Below are positions 1 to 7,100 of a stretch of 46,296 nucleotides of DNA, one piece after another. Each line of letters starts with the position of its first letter. The first letter of the stretch is position 1. The stretch is from an uncultured Clostridia bacterium. GTDB lineage: Bacteria; Bacillota; Clostridia; Peptostreptococcales; Anaerovoracaceae. Below the pieces are notes generated by a model that had not been told where the DNA came from, did not search any database, and was given only the letters and a program-made list of their open reading frames with translations. The stretch is from contig CALXBQ010000004.1 in the NCBI GenBank assembly GCA_944386595.1, forward strand, positions 1-46,296. The letters run 5' to 3'. The translations under genes were made by a program, and so were the position numbers.

Positions 1-141
1 CAAGTACGCTGCTTGCCGTTTGATGGATTCCTCACTTCCGGGATGTCGAGGACAAATATGGAAGATATCATATAGAAATGTTTTGCTGGCAGAAGGCATT
101 TACTGCTATTCTGCCGGCTCTTACATAAGGAGGTAGGCAAC
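1..141. other. Left edge; no gene assigned
   Basis: No complete gene is visible. One + frame is open without an ATG from the window edge to a TAG at about 131 (44 codons) and could be the tail of an upstream gene, but its translation resembles nothing I recognise. A clear ribosome binding site (AAGGAGG) near 127-133 serves the toxin gene that follows. A MazE-like antitoxin, expected just upstream of a MazF toxin, cannot be read here; it may lie left of the window. Confidence 0.4.
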
Positions 142-516
142 ATGGAAGAAAGAAGTTTTAAAAGAGGAGAGATTTATGTAGCGGATCTGAGCCCTTACAT
201 AGGTTCCGAACAGGGAGGTACGCGTCCGGTGATCATACTGCAAAACAATTTAGGGAACATATATAGTCCAACGCTGATCGTTGCTCCCTTGACAAGCAGG
301 ACAAAGAAGAAGGCGATCCCTACTCATTATCTTATTGAAGATATGGAGACTTTGAAGGAGAATTCCCTTGTTCTGTTAGAGCAGATCAAGACGATCGATA
401 AACAGAGAGTGGGAGAGTATATAGGAAAGGTTTCTGATCGCGAACTGAAAAGTATCGAAAAAGCTGTGACGATCAGTCTTGGGTTTGAGATCCCTGTTGA
501 AATCGATGCGCCATAG
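142..516 (+). CDS. MazF/PemK family endoribonuclease toxin (EndoA-like)
   Basis: A 124-residue protein of the PemK/MazF fold, close in length and sequence to Bacillus EndoA, a sequence-specific mRNA interferase. The signature near the N terminus reads KRGEIYVADLSP, then GSEQGGTRPV carrying the catalytic Arg (R28), then APLTS with the catalytic Thr (T51); LLEQIKTIDKQR near residue 78 is a conserved dimer-interface segment. AAGGAGG lies a few bases before the ATG. No antitoxin gene is visible, but only 141 bases upstream are available. It lies directly before an excisionase and an integrase, so it is probably cargo of the integrated element, perhaps stabilising it. Family assignment is firm; the role in element maintenance is inferred. 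Confidence 0.9.
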   Translation: MEERSFKRGEIYVADLSPYIGSEQGGTRPVIILQNNLGNIYSPTLIVAPLTSRTKKKAIPTHYLIEDMETLKENSLVLLEQIKTIDKQRVGEYIGKVSDRELKSIEKAVTISLGFEIPVEIDAP

Positions 517-581
517 GAATTGCACGTTTGAGCAATGATGAATATATAGTAAGAAGAAAAAGAAAGGTCAGGTTTTATAAT

Positions 582-764
582 ATGGAAAAGGAAAAAATTT
601 TATTGAATGTAGAGGACACTGCAAAATATCTTAATTTAGGAAAAACAAAGACTCGTGAACTCATGAAAGAAAATTCCAATGTGTTTGTCGTTAGAATTGG
701 GAATCGAAGTTATGCACATAAGTTGCTGTTAGACAAATGGCTGCTTGCACAGGTGAAGCACTGA
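582..764 (+). CDS. xis: Excisionase, Tn916 Xis-like
   Basis: A 60-residue basic protein with the winged-helix DNA-binding pattern of Tn916-type excisionases (LLNVEDTAKYLNLGKTKTRELM, then VVRIGNRSYAHKLLLDKWL). Excisionases bend DNA at the element ends and steer the integrase towards excision. I chose the ATG at 582, which has AGG about 9 bases upstream; a TTG at 528 would add 18 Lys/Arg-rich residues that fit the family poorly. It lies between the toxin and the integrase, the usual order in this element class. The missing symbol history does not matter for function: homology to Xis is clear from length and motif. Confidence 0.85.
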   Translation: MEKEKILLNVEDTAKYLNLGKTKTRELMKENSNVFVVRIGNRSYAHKLLLDKWLLAQVKH

Positions 765-879
765 GAAATTCAGAAAAGCAAGGGTGTGAATAAAAAATTC
801 GCACCTTTGTTTTATTTTATGCCGAATGGTAATGTTGTAAAAAATTGAAACAGGCAGACGTATTTTAGGAGGACGCATT

Positions 880-2130
880 ATGGCAAAACGAAAATTACCA
901 AAAGGTATCAGAGAAAAGAATGGAGCATACGAGGCGAGAGCGATGGTGAATGGCATCAAGATCAATATGTATAGCGCTAATCTGGATAACTTGATTGAGG
1001 ATTTTGAGTGTGCCAAAGAACAAGCCAGGCGAAGAGTTCATTATATGAAATCGGAGATGTCCTTAAATGAATGGTTTGACGAGTGGTTTGATGAAGTCAA
1101 AGCACACAAAGTCAAAGAGACGAGCATAAGGCCAATGAAGAATAATTTTAAAAGAACCTTCGGCTTTCATATAGGGAATATGAAGCTGATTGATATTAAG
1201 CCAATGGATGTTCAGAAAGCTCTTAATGCTATGGAGAAAAGAAAAATATCTAATAGTGCAATGAGAGAAGCGTTAGGCAGGCTTCGTGAATGTATGGAAT
1301 TTGCAGTAGGTAATCAGTTTGTACCAGTAAATCCTTGTCTGATTGTTGAGGTGCCATGGACTTTCAAAAAGGCAAAGGAAGAAATTGCACTTACTCAGGA
1401 AGAGCAGAATAGATTCCTCACTGAAATGGAAGACAGCTGGTATAAAGAGCTTTTCTATTTTATGTGTTTGACTGGAGTAAGAGTAGGTGAGCTTGGAGGT
1501 TTAAAGTGGGGAGATGTTGATTTTAAGAAGAAAACTATCTCGATTGAGAGAGCATTAAGCTGCTCCTATTATAATGGAGAGAAACGCGAGATGTTAGTAT
1601 CGCCTAAAACAGTAAATTCCACTCGAAAGATTCCGTTCATTGGTGAAATGGAAGAGATATTGCTATCTCAAAAAGAAAAACAGGAGAGCCTTAAAAAAGA
1701 ATTGGGAAGCAGATGGAGAGGAAAAGGCGAATTAAGTGATTTAGTATTCACTACAGGTATGGGCAGCCCGTGTACCAGATATATTGTAGAAAAAGAGATT
1801 AAAAAAGCAATAAAACGACTTAGGGAGAAAGAGGGCATGCTGGCGGTTCAGAATAATGTGGAGCCAAAAGAGGTAAGGGATTTTCACCCGCATACACTGA
1901 GGCATACATTTGCCACGAGATGTTTTGAGAATAAGATGGATCCTAAAGTAGTACAAAAGCTGATGGGACATTCCAGCATAAGTGTCACATTGAATATCTA
2001 CACGCATGTGTTGAACAGTAAGATGGATGAGGAAATCAAAAAATTTGGAGTAGCCAAAACAGAGGATATGGAAGATTACTCGGTTCTCAACTTGGATGTA
2101 GCACCTATTACGGCGATGAGTCATACTTAA
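880..2130 (+). CDS. int: Tyrosine recombinase/integrase, Tn916 family
   Basis: A 416-residue integrase that cuts and rejoins DNA at the element attachment sites. The N-terminal part (about 1-55) matches the arm-binding domain of Tn916-like integrases, residues 60-160 are the core-binding helical domain, and 165-390 the catalytic domain. All catalytic residues are present: R201 in TGVRVGEL, K243 in the beta-hairpin, H338 and R341 in HTLRHTF, H364 in LMGHSS and nucleophile Y374 in NIYTHV. The start has AGGAGG upstream. It appears intact. The base composition is more AT-rich than the housekeeping genes further right, consistent with transfer. The element body would lie left of the window, and the attachment site is expected shortly after the stop. 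Confidence 0.95.
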   Translation: MAKRKLPKGIREKNGAYEARAMVNGIKINMYSANLDNLIEDFECAKEQARRRVHYMKSEMSLNEWFDEWFDEVKAHKVKETSIRPMKNNFKRTFGFHIGNMKLIDIKPMDVQKALNAMEKRKISNSAMREALGRLRECMEFAVGNQFVPVNPCLIVEVPWTFKKAKEEIALTQEEQNRFLTEMEDSWYKELFYFMCLTGVRVGELGGLKWGDVDFKKKTISIERALSCSYYNGEKREMLVSPKTVNSTRKIPFIGEMEEILLSQKEKQESLKKELGSRWRGKGELSDLVFTTGMGSPCTRYIVEKEIKKAIKRLREKEGMLAVQNNVEPKEVRDFHPHTLRHTFATRCFENKMDPKVVQKLMGHSSISVTLNIYTHVLNSKMDEEIKKFGVAKTEDMEDYSVLNLDVAPITAMSHT

Positions 2131-2152
2131 AAGCTGAAAACCTTGATAAAAG

Positions 2153-2188
2153 CCATTTTGGGGGTTCAAAAAACTTCTCCCAAAATGG
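2153..2188 (+). terminator. Stem-loop after the integrase
   Basis: Perfect 10-bp inverted repeat, CCATTTTGGG at 2153-2162 and CCCAAAATGG at 2179-2188, with a 16-base loop, 22 bases after the integrase stop. There is no clean T-tract downstream, so it may be a weak terminator or an element-end structure instead. Confidence 0.4.
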
Positions 2189-2400
2189 TGTCATGGTTTT
2201 CTCAAATCCCATTTATACGAAGAATTTCAATCAAAAACATACATAACCATCTGCCCCAACTACTGTGATTGGGAATTGGGCATAAAGCGATGAAATGATG
2301 TTACATATGGAAAAAAAGATAATCCATTAGAAAATGGATGTTTGAAAGGACATATGATAAGTTATGTGCATTATCAGTGTTCGCATTTAGACCAAAATTA

Positions 2401-2466
2401 GCAAAACAAACTGCAGCTGCGGCTAAGAAATAGCAAAACAGCAGGCAGCTGCAGCTAAGAAGTAGC
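2401..2466 (+). repeat. Two in-frame 33-bp tandem repeats, each with a stop codon
   Basis: Units 2401-2433 and 2434-2466 match at about 27 of 33 positions. Read in one frame they encode AKQTAAAAKK-stop and AKQQAAAAKK-stop. Three of the four differing codons are synonymous third-position changes (CAA/CAG, GCG/GCA, AAA/AAG). The first unit forms the tail of a 31-codon open frame starting at ATG 2338 that has no convincing ribosome binding site. It looks like the duplicated 3' end of a former small gene. Confidence 0.5.
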
Positions 2467-2536
2467 AGAGCAGCCGGCTTATATAGCTGAGGTCCGAGAC
2501 CACAGAGACTATACAGACGTAATATGTAAAGAAACG

Positions 2537-2580
2537 AAAACCCCTGGAAGGCGGCGATAACGCCGGTTTCAGGGGTTTTA
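2537..2580. terminator. Intrinsic terminator, usable on both strands
   Basis: AAAACCCCTG at 2537-2546 pairs with CAGGGGTTTT at 2570-2579, and an inner GGCG/CGCC stem (2553-2556, 2561-2564) adds stability. The arms end in A- and T-tracts, giving a rho-independent signal in either direction. Confidence 0.8.
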
Positions 2581-3264
2581 TGCTGGATACAATTTGTTTG
2601 ATAAGAAGATTGGAAAGAAATCAGAGTAGGATTGTGCGATTCAGCTGTGATTTAAAACATTTTAATAATATACCCGATTTTGGTTGAAGAATTTTCTACC
2701 TATCGTTGAGACCATCTTGATTTGGTAGAAAGGTACTTGAAAATTAGAGCTTATCGGGAGCGTAGAGAGCCAAAAAGGTAAACCAGAATCAATCCTGTAC
2801 AGTAAATGATAGAATTTCATTCAACCGAATCGCAATTTTGTTCAGAAAAAGTTTAACTGCTATCTTTAACGAAAATTGCTATCATAAGAAATGGTGGAAG
2901 TTGCTACCCGTTAAAGCTTATACTTCTTTGAATATTACAATTTACTGGTCAAAAGTAATATATGTATGAGTATATTAACATTCTATTTAATAAATTACAA
3001 TATGCAATAATATTGCCGTACAAGCACAGTGACAGATGGTAGAATTTAAAATCGGATTTATGATTTTTCTTGATATTTGGGATAGAGTTGGTAGAATATA
3101 TTAATCAGAATGAAAAGTTGACAATGTTATGACTCTGCTTATTACGAATTGCGTCAGGAAGATTTTATAAACTTCGCAAAATGAGGGAGTATCGATTAAA
3201 ATTTACAGAGTAAATTGCTACCGTAAATGTTGAGTAACACGGCAGGTTTAAGGGGGAAGTAAAG
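2581..3264. other. AT-rich gene-poor gap with recurring GGTAG-core motifs
   Basis: I see no convincing gene in this stretch. It holds scattered copies of a short motif: TTCTACC 2694-2700 and GGTAGAA 2724-2730 (facing each other), TTGCTACC 2901-2908, TGGTAGAA 3037-3044 and 3089-3096, and TTGCTACC 3215-3222. A possible promoter for the next gene is TTGACA at 3118-3123, a 16-base spacer and TATTAC at 3140-3145. The gap probably represents decayed element or junction DNA. Confidence 0.4.
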
Positions 3265-3684
3265 ATGGCGACTTCAAATATAAAAACGTTGATTCCCTGC
3301 GAAATTCGCAGAGTGTGGGATTTTATTTTGGATATTGAAAATTACGCTGCTTGGAGAAGTGACTTGAGCAAAACAGAAATAATCAGTGATAAGCAATTTA
3401 TTGAATATACCAAAGACGGCTACTCGACGACCTTTACAGTATCGCTTGTTGAACCATACAGACGATGGGAATTTGATATGGAAAACGGCAATATGGCAGG
3501 TCATTGGATTGGCGTTTTCACGGCCAAAGGCAACGAAACAGAGATAGATTTTACAGAACGTGTGGAAGCCAAGAAATTATTGATGAAGCCCTTTGTGAAG
3601 TCATACCTGAAAAAACAGCAGGCACAGTTTGTTGCGGATATAAGGAAGGCATTACAAGAAATAAGACAAGGTGTTTGCTTATGA
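3265..3684 (+). CDS. SRPBCC-fold (START/polyketide-cyclase-like) protein
   Basis: A 139-residue protein with the layout of small SRPBCC ligand-binding proteins: an opening strand (MATSNIKTLIPCEIRRVWDFI) with the helix typical of the family, the NYAAWRSDLSK segment, successive beta strands, and a C-terminal amphipathic helix ending in DIRKALQEI. These proteins bind hydrophobic ligands in a deep cavity; the ligand cannot be read from sequence. GGGGGAAG precedes the ATG. The stop overlaps the next gene start (ATGA at 3681-3684), so it is co-transcribed and coupled with an alpha/beta hydrolase, and the two may act on the same small molecule (inference). Confidence 0.75.
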   Translation: MATSNIKTLIPCEIRRVWDFILDIENYAAWRSDLSKTEIISDKQFIEYTKDGYSTTFTVSLVEPYRRWEFDMENGNMAGHWIGVFTAKGNETEIDFTERVEAKKLLMKPFVKSYLKKQQAQFVADIRKALQEIRQGVCL

Positions 3685-4307
3685 AAACCATTTTAGTCCA
3701 CGGTCTGGGACAAAACAGTAAGGATTGGGATATTGTCAGAAATAAGCTCGAAGAGAGGGGGATTTCCGCGGCCGCTCCGGATTTGTTCAGCCTTGCCAAA
3801 GGCAGGAAATTAAGCTACACCGCATTATATCAGGCGTTCAGCGAGGTGTGCAGGCCCTTTGAAGAAAAACTGAATCTCTGCGGACTTTCCCTCGGCGGCC
3901 TGCTGGCGCTGAATTATGCCATGCAGCATCCTGAGAAAGTGAATTCTCTCGTTTTGATCGGAACGCCGTTTCGGATTCCGAAAGGACTGCTGAAATTCCA
4001 GAACATCGTATTCGGATTTATGCCAAAGACAGCATTTCGGAATATGGGCGTAAGCAAGAAAGATTTTATTCGTCTGAGCAAATCCATGGCGAATCTTGAG
4101 TTCATGGAGGCGGCGGCGGACCTTGACTGCCCGGCTCTCGTTCTTTGCGGCGCAAAGGATAAGGTTAATATGGAGAGCGCAAAGCGGTACCACGAAGCGA
4201 TGAAAAACAGCAGGCTGGTAATCGTGGAGGATTCCGGTCACGAGGTGAACAAGGATAATCCCGACGAGTTGGTCAGGGTGCTGCGGGAGTTTTGGGCAGA
4301 AAACTAA
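3681..4307 (+). CDS. Alpha/beta hydrolase
   Basis: A 208-residue hydrolase starting at the ATG that overlaps the upstream stop. The oxyanion region HGLG lies at residues 7-10, the nucleophile elbow GLSLGG contains S70, the acid is probably D160 in LCGAKDKV, and the base is H187 in EDSGHEV. These give a complete Ser-Asp-His triad. The short cap (about 97-140) resembles small esterase/lipase-like members of the fold. A longer reading upstream from 3504 exists but would run through the preceding gene in another frame and lacks a ribosome binding site. Substrate unknown. Cytoplasmic, with no signal peptide. Confidence 0.85.
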   Translation: MKTILVHGLGQNSKDWDIVRNKLEERGISAAAPDLFSLAKGRKLSYTALYQAFSEVCRPFEEKLNLCGLSLGGLLALNYAMQHPEKVNSLVLIGTPFRIPKGLLKFQNIVFGFMPKTAFRNMGVSKKDFIRLSKSMANLEFMEAAADLDCPALVLCGAKDKVNMESAKRYHEAMKNSRLVIVEDSGHEVNKDNPDELVRVLREFWAEN

Positions 4308-4367
4308 CGGTTGTAAAATATTGAAGAGATGTATAATAAAGTTTTCGTAAAATAGTTCATTTAACGT

Positions 4368-4396
4368 TTGCAATTTGGCGAAAGAAGGCATATAAT
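4368..4396 (+). promoter_or_regulatory. Promoter of the acetyltransferase gene
   Basis: TTGCAA at 4368-4373, a 17-base spacer and TATAAT at 4391-4396. The predicted transcript would start near 4403, just before the palindromic operator at 4410-4425. Confidence 0.75.
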
Positions 4397-4409
4397 TATT
4401 TCATCGTAA

Positions 4410-4425
4410 GTTAGTTATAACTAAC
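4410..4425. promoter_or_regulatory. Palindromic operator, copy A
   Basis: GTTAGTTATAACTAAC is a perfect 16-bp palindrome a few bases downstream of the predicted start of transcription. A one-mismatch copy sits in the equivalent position before the DUF3793-flavodoxin pair (6300-6315). The form resembles boxes of DtxR/IdeR/MntR-family metal repressors; that identity is inferred from shape and context only. Confidence 0.7.
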
Positions 4426-4446
4426 CATAACCACGGGAGGCATTAT

Positions 4447-5076
4447 ATGTTTATAATAAGGCGATATGACGAAGCGGATGCAGCCGCTTGCGGACAGTGT
4501 TTCTACGAAGGCTTCTTCACATGCCCTATAGATGACGGGGACAGGATTTTTTTAAGGGACTATGCTCAGGTTCTGATAGAAAAGTGCAGCTTTGCGTATG
4601 TGGCGGAGTCGGAGGAAAATCAAATTGTCGGATTCATTTCCGGAAATTACAGCAAAAAATTCCGGCCGGGCCGAAATAATATTGACCGCGCTAAAAGGCA
4701 TTACGGGGCGTGGTGCCGCATGTTTTTCAAATTCTATCTTAAGAGATATCATCTGTCCGAAGCCTTTCAGAAGCAGTTTGACGATTTCTTCCTGCAGCTT
4801 AAGGAACGGGAGAAAACGTTTTTTGCAGGCTGTGATCTGGAGCTTGTGGCCCTGTCATCAAAAAGAGACTATCGTAAAGGTCTGGGAACTGCGCTGACAG
4901 CAAAGTTTATGGAAAGGGCAAAGGCGGACGGTGCTAATACCGTAAGACTGATGACAAACACACTGGCTTCCTGGAAGTTTTACGAAAAGCACGGCTTTAT
5001 AAAGACTTTGGAAAAGCCTTTTCCTGACGGGTCCGGGAATAAAACTCTGATTTATGAGTATCAGGTGAATCACTGA
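4447..5076 (+). CDS. GNAT family N-acetyltransferase
   Basis: A 209-residue GNAT-fold protein that would transfer an acyl group from acyl-CoA to an amine. The N-terminal strand-helix (IIRRYDEADAAACGQCFYEGF) is typical, residues 128-137 form strand beta4 (DLELVALSS), and YRKGLGTAL at 142-150 is the CoA-binding motif A. SWKFYEKHGF at 175-184 is the usual C-terminal motif B. Residues 75-125 are a longer helical insert than in most small GNATs. GGGAGG lies before the ATG. Its promoter carries the same palindrome as the flavodoxin operon, so it probably belongs to that regulon. The acceptor substrate is unknown. Confidence 0.85.
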   Translation: MFIIRRYDEADAAACGQCFYEGFFTCPIDDGDRIFLRDYAQVLIEKCSFAYVAESEENQIVGFISGNYSKKFRPGRNNIDRAKRHYGAWCRMFFKFYLKRYHLSEAFQKQFDDFFLQLKEREKTFFAGCDLELVALSSKRDYRKGLGTALTAKFMERAKADGANTVRLMTNTLASWKFYEKHGFIKTLEKPFPDGSGNKTLIYEYQVNH

Positions 5077-5112
5077 GTATCGCTGTTGTTTTTGTTATCA
5101 CAGCCATAAACA

Positions 5113-5161
5113 AAATTGTACCACCTGAGCAGGCTTTTTTCCGCGTCAGGTGGTACAATTT
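5113..5161. terminator. Bidirectional terminator between convergent genes
   Basis: Perfect 16-bp inverted repeat (5113-5128 with 5146-5161; arm AAATTGTACCACCTGA), 17-base loop, between the acetyltransferase and the oppositely oriented flavodoxin gene. It can serve both. Confidence 0.85.
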
Positions 5162-5221
5162 ATTTTCGAGGCCCGGTATACCGAGCACATCACTTCCCGA
5201 GGCCGCTGCTCCTTTGCGGGC

Positions 5222-5644
5222 CTACGCTAAAGCTGCACCCAGGCTGCGGCAGGCCGCTGCGGCATCGTCATCGGGAGCTTCGTTGCATATCACGCTTTCG
5301 CAGGCGAGAACCACGCCGCTGTCTGCGCACCTGTCTTCCCAGCTGCGCATCCATTCTCCGTCGCCCCAGCCGTAGGAGCCGAAGAGGGCGATTTTCTTTC
5401 CGCCAAGATTTCCTTCGCAGGCGCTGAACATAGGCTCGAACTCGCTTTCCTCAAGCTGCTCGGCGCCCATGGACGGGCAGCCGAAGGCGATGGCGTCAAA
5501 ATCTGCAATCTTATCTGCCGTAAACTGAGACGCTGTGAAAACTATCACTTCAGCGCCTTTTGCCCTGGCTCCCTCCGCCACCTCCGTGGCCATGGCTTCC
5601 GTATTACCTGTACCGCTCCAGTAGACAACTGCAATTTTACTCAT
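5222..5644 (-). CDS. Flavodoxin
   Basis: A 140-residue short-chain flavodoxin, a soluble FMN electron carrier. The FMN phosphate-binding loop WSGTGNTE is at residues 9-16, the aromatic loops around the flavin are represented by CPSMGAEQLE (about 75-84) and SYGWGDGEW (about 108-116). AAGGAAGG precedes the ATG. It follows the DUF3793 gene in the same direction with a short gap, so the two form an operon. Flavodoxins commonly replace ferredoxin when iron is scarce, and the operator-like palindrome at the operon promoter fits such control (inference). Confidence 0.95.
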   Translation of the reverse strand: MSKIAVVYWSGTGNTEAMATEVAEGARAKGAEVIVFTASQFTADKIADFDAIAFGCPSMGAEQLEESEFEPMFSACEGNLGGKKIALFGSYGWGDGEWMRSWEDRCADSGVVLACESVICNEAPDDDAAAACRSLGAALA

Positions 5645-5691
5645 AGGTTTTCTACCTTCCTTTCAACATGCTTTGAATTAGCGTCAATCCG

Positions 5692-6243
5692 TCAAACGGC
5701 TACAGTAAGCTGTTCAATGGATTTTCCCTGCTGCCACTGTCTGACGTAGCTTTTCGTACAGAAGTCGTACCTTTTGAAGGTCTGTTCCGCTTTCTGCTTA
5801 TCCCCGTACACCTTCCAGCAGCCGGAGCATTTGTGACCGCAGCCGCCGCTGTGGATAAACCCGATGACGTCCTCCGGCGGATAGCTTAGAAAAAGACCTA
5901 TCTCGTGAGGGAAATCCTCCCGGGCCCGCAGCCGGTGAATCAGGCGGGATATGCAGGCGGACGGCTTTTCCGGCGCGTATCCGTACTTTACGAGAAGCTC
6001 TCTTGCCGCGCCGTTCTCAAAGTCCGATTTCAGCGAGCCGGGCCGGTAGAGATAGATCAGAGCTCTGCCGCCGCAGATTCTCAGGGGCAGAACCCGAACT
6101 CCCTTAGAGGAAAGCATTCTGTTAAGCCGCGACAGATCCTTCAAAAGTTCCTCTCTGCACGGGCAGGGACATGAAAAGATGTTTCCCGTTTTGATTCCCG
6201 CAAGAGTGGGGGAACAGTGTCGAATAATCATATCATCTGACAT
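5692..6243 (-). CDS. DUF3793 family protein
   Basis: A 183-residue protein of the DUF3793 family, whose biochemical role is unknown. Visible hallmarks are an N-terminal HCSPTLAGIKTGNIF segment (9-23), FPHEIGLFLSYPPEDVIGFI (111-130) and a C-terminal Cys-rich block GGCGHKCSGCWKVYGD (133-148), with additional clustered Cys at 25-29 (CPCPC). The start at 6243 is set by a strong AAGGAGG; a longer reading to 6276 has no such site. From general knowledge, DUF3793 genes are often found with feoAB-type iron uptake genes and flavodoxin in clostridia; here it precedes a flavodoxin but no feo genes. The many Cys suggest metal binding (inference). Confidence 0.85.
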   Translation of the reverse strand: MSDDMIIRHCSPTLAGIKTGNIFSCPCPCREELLKDLSRLNRMLSSKGVRVLPLRICGGRALIYLYRPGSLKSDFENGAARELLVKYGYAPEKPSACISRLIHRLRAREDFPHEIGLFLSYPPEDVIGFIHSGGCGHKCSGCWKVYGDKQKAEQTFKRYDFCTKSYVRQWQQGKSIEQLTVAV

Positions 6244-6299
6244 AATCCGGCCTCCTTGATAGCATATAAAAAACATAGCGATAGTCTCATATAATAATA

Positions 6300-6319
6300 G
6301 TTAGTTATATCTAACTAAC
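6300..6319. promoter_or_regulatory. Palindromic operator, copy B
   Basis: GTTAGTTATATCTAACTAAC: the first 16 bases differ by one base from the perfect palindrome at 4410-4425, and the last five bases extend it by another half site. It sits directly downstream of the minus-strand -10 element, where a bound repressor would block transcription of DUF3793-flavodoxin. Confidence 0.7.
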
Positions 6320-6327
6320 TCAACATC

Positions 6328-6356
6328 ATTATATACGGGCAAGGGCCTTATGTCAA
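6328..6356 (-). promoter_or_regulatory. Consensus promoter of the DUF3793-flavodoxin operon
   Basis: On the minus strand: TTGACA (complement of 6351-6356), exactly 17 bases, TATAAT (complement of 6328-6333). A perfect consensus vegetative promoter, in keeping with a strong gene held off by a repressor. Confidence 0.9.
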
Positions 6357-6390
6357 CCGTAAATATCGGGTAAAAATCATGTTAAAATCC

Positions 6391-6431
6391 TGATTAGTAT
6401 TTCTGACCGGAAAATTTAGTATTTGTGTTAC
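6391..6431. promoter_or_regulatory. Two upstream operator-like copies for the XRE-cupin regulator
   Basis: Read on the + strand, 6391-6409 and 6413-6431 resemble the reverse complement of the perfect palindrome at 6479-6497 (about 14 and 12 of 19 positions, sharing the core TTAGTATTT). Their centres are 22 bases apart, two helical turns, and they lie upstream of the -35 element. Confidence 0.55.
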
Positions 6432-6438
6432 TTTGCTG

Positions 6439-6466
6439 TTGACTTTCCCGAAAAAGCGTATATAAT
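6439..6466 (+). promoter_or_regulatory. Promoter of the XRE-cupin/pot operon
   Basis: TTGACT at 6439-6444, a 16-base spacer and TATAAT at 6461-6466. Transcription should begin near 6473, just ahead of the main operator. Confidence 0.8.
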
Positions 6467-6478
6467 TGTTGTTGCAAA

Positions 6479-6497
6479 GGTTTAGAAATACTAAACC
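6479..6497. promoter_or_regulatory. Main operator of the XRE-cupin regulator
   Basis: GGTTTAGAAATACTAAACC: perfect 7-bp arms around a 5-base centre, overlapping the predicted start of the transcript. A further half site GTTTAG lies at 6502-6507. Most likely the autoregulatory site of the gene that follows. Confidence 0.7.
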
Positions 6498-6546
6498 GAA
6501 TGTTTAGATAACATGTCATACTCGAACAGTGGGAAAGGGTGAGAGA

Positions 6547-7086
6547 ATGGGCATTGACATAGGAAGCAGAATCAAGGACCTGAGGGTGGCAAGCGGCCTT
6601 ACTCAGGAAGAGCTGGCGGACAGGACTGAGCTTTCCAAGGGATTCATTTCCCAGCTGGAAAGAGACCTCACTTCTCCGTCAATTTCTACGTTAGAGGATA
6701 TTTTGAGAGTCCTCGGAGTTACCATAGCTGAATTTTTTGCGGAGGGAAGAGACGAACAGCTTGTGTTCGGCGAGGACGACTATTTTGAGAAAGAGGACGC
6801 AGAGCTTAGAAACAAGATAGAATGGATAATCCCCAACGCGCAGAAGAACATGATGGAGCCTATAAGGCTGACTTTGGAAAAGGGAGGCTCCACGTATCCG
6901 GATACTCCTCACGAGGGAGAGGAATTCGGCTTTGTCCTTAAGGGAGAGATAACCCTGCACTTAGGTAATAAGACGTACGGGGCGAAGGCCGGAGAATCCT
7001 TTTACTATCAGTCCGGCAGGCAGCACTACATTTCATCGGAAAAAGGCGCTGAGATCATCTGGGTCAGCACGCCGCCGAGCTTTTAG
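6547..7086 (+). CDS. XRE-family regulator with C-terminal cupin domain (PuuR-like)
   Basis: A 179-residue repressor-type protein. Residues about 6-62 are a lambda-repressor-like helix-turn-helix (RIKDLRVASGLTQEELA, GFISQLERDLTSPSISTLEDIL). A linker leads to a small cupin barrel at about 100-175 (HEGEEFGFVLKGEITLHLGN, then AGESFYYQSGRQHYI), which usually binds the effector. I chose ATG 6547; a GTG at 6529 would add six residues. It stands first in an operon with a polyamine ABC transporter, 14 bases before potA, the standard position of a polyamine-responsive regulator. It probably binds the palindrome at 6479-6497 and senses putrescine or spermidine (inference). Confidence 0.9.
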   Translation: MGIDIGSRIKDLRVASGLTQEELADRTELSKGFISQLERDLTSPSISTLEDILRVLGVTIAEFFAEGRDEQLVFGEDDYFEKEDAELRNKIEWIIPNAQKNMMEPIRLTLEKGGSTYPDTPHEGEEFGFVLKGEITLHLGNKTYGAKAGESFYYQSGRQHYISSEKGAEIIWVSTPPSF

Positions 7087-7100
7087 GAAGGAGAAGGTAA

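Noticed and set aside
3504-3680. Longer N terminus for the alpha/beta hydrolase
   Set aside because: It lies inside the SRPBCC gene, lacks a ribosome binding site, and the family starts at the HGLG strand.
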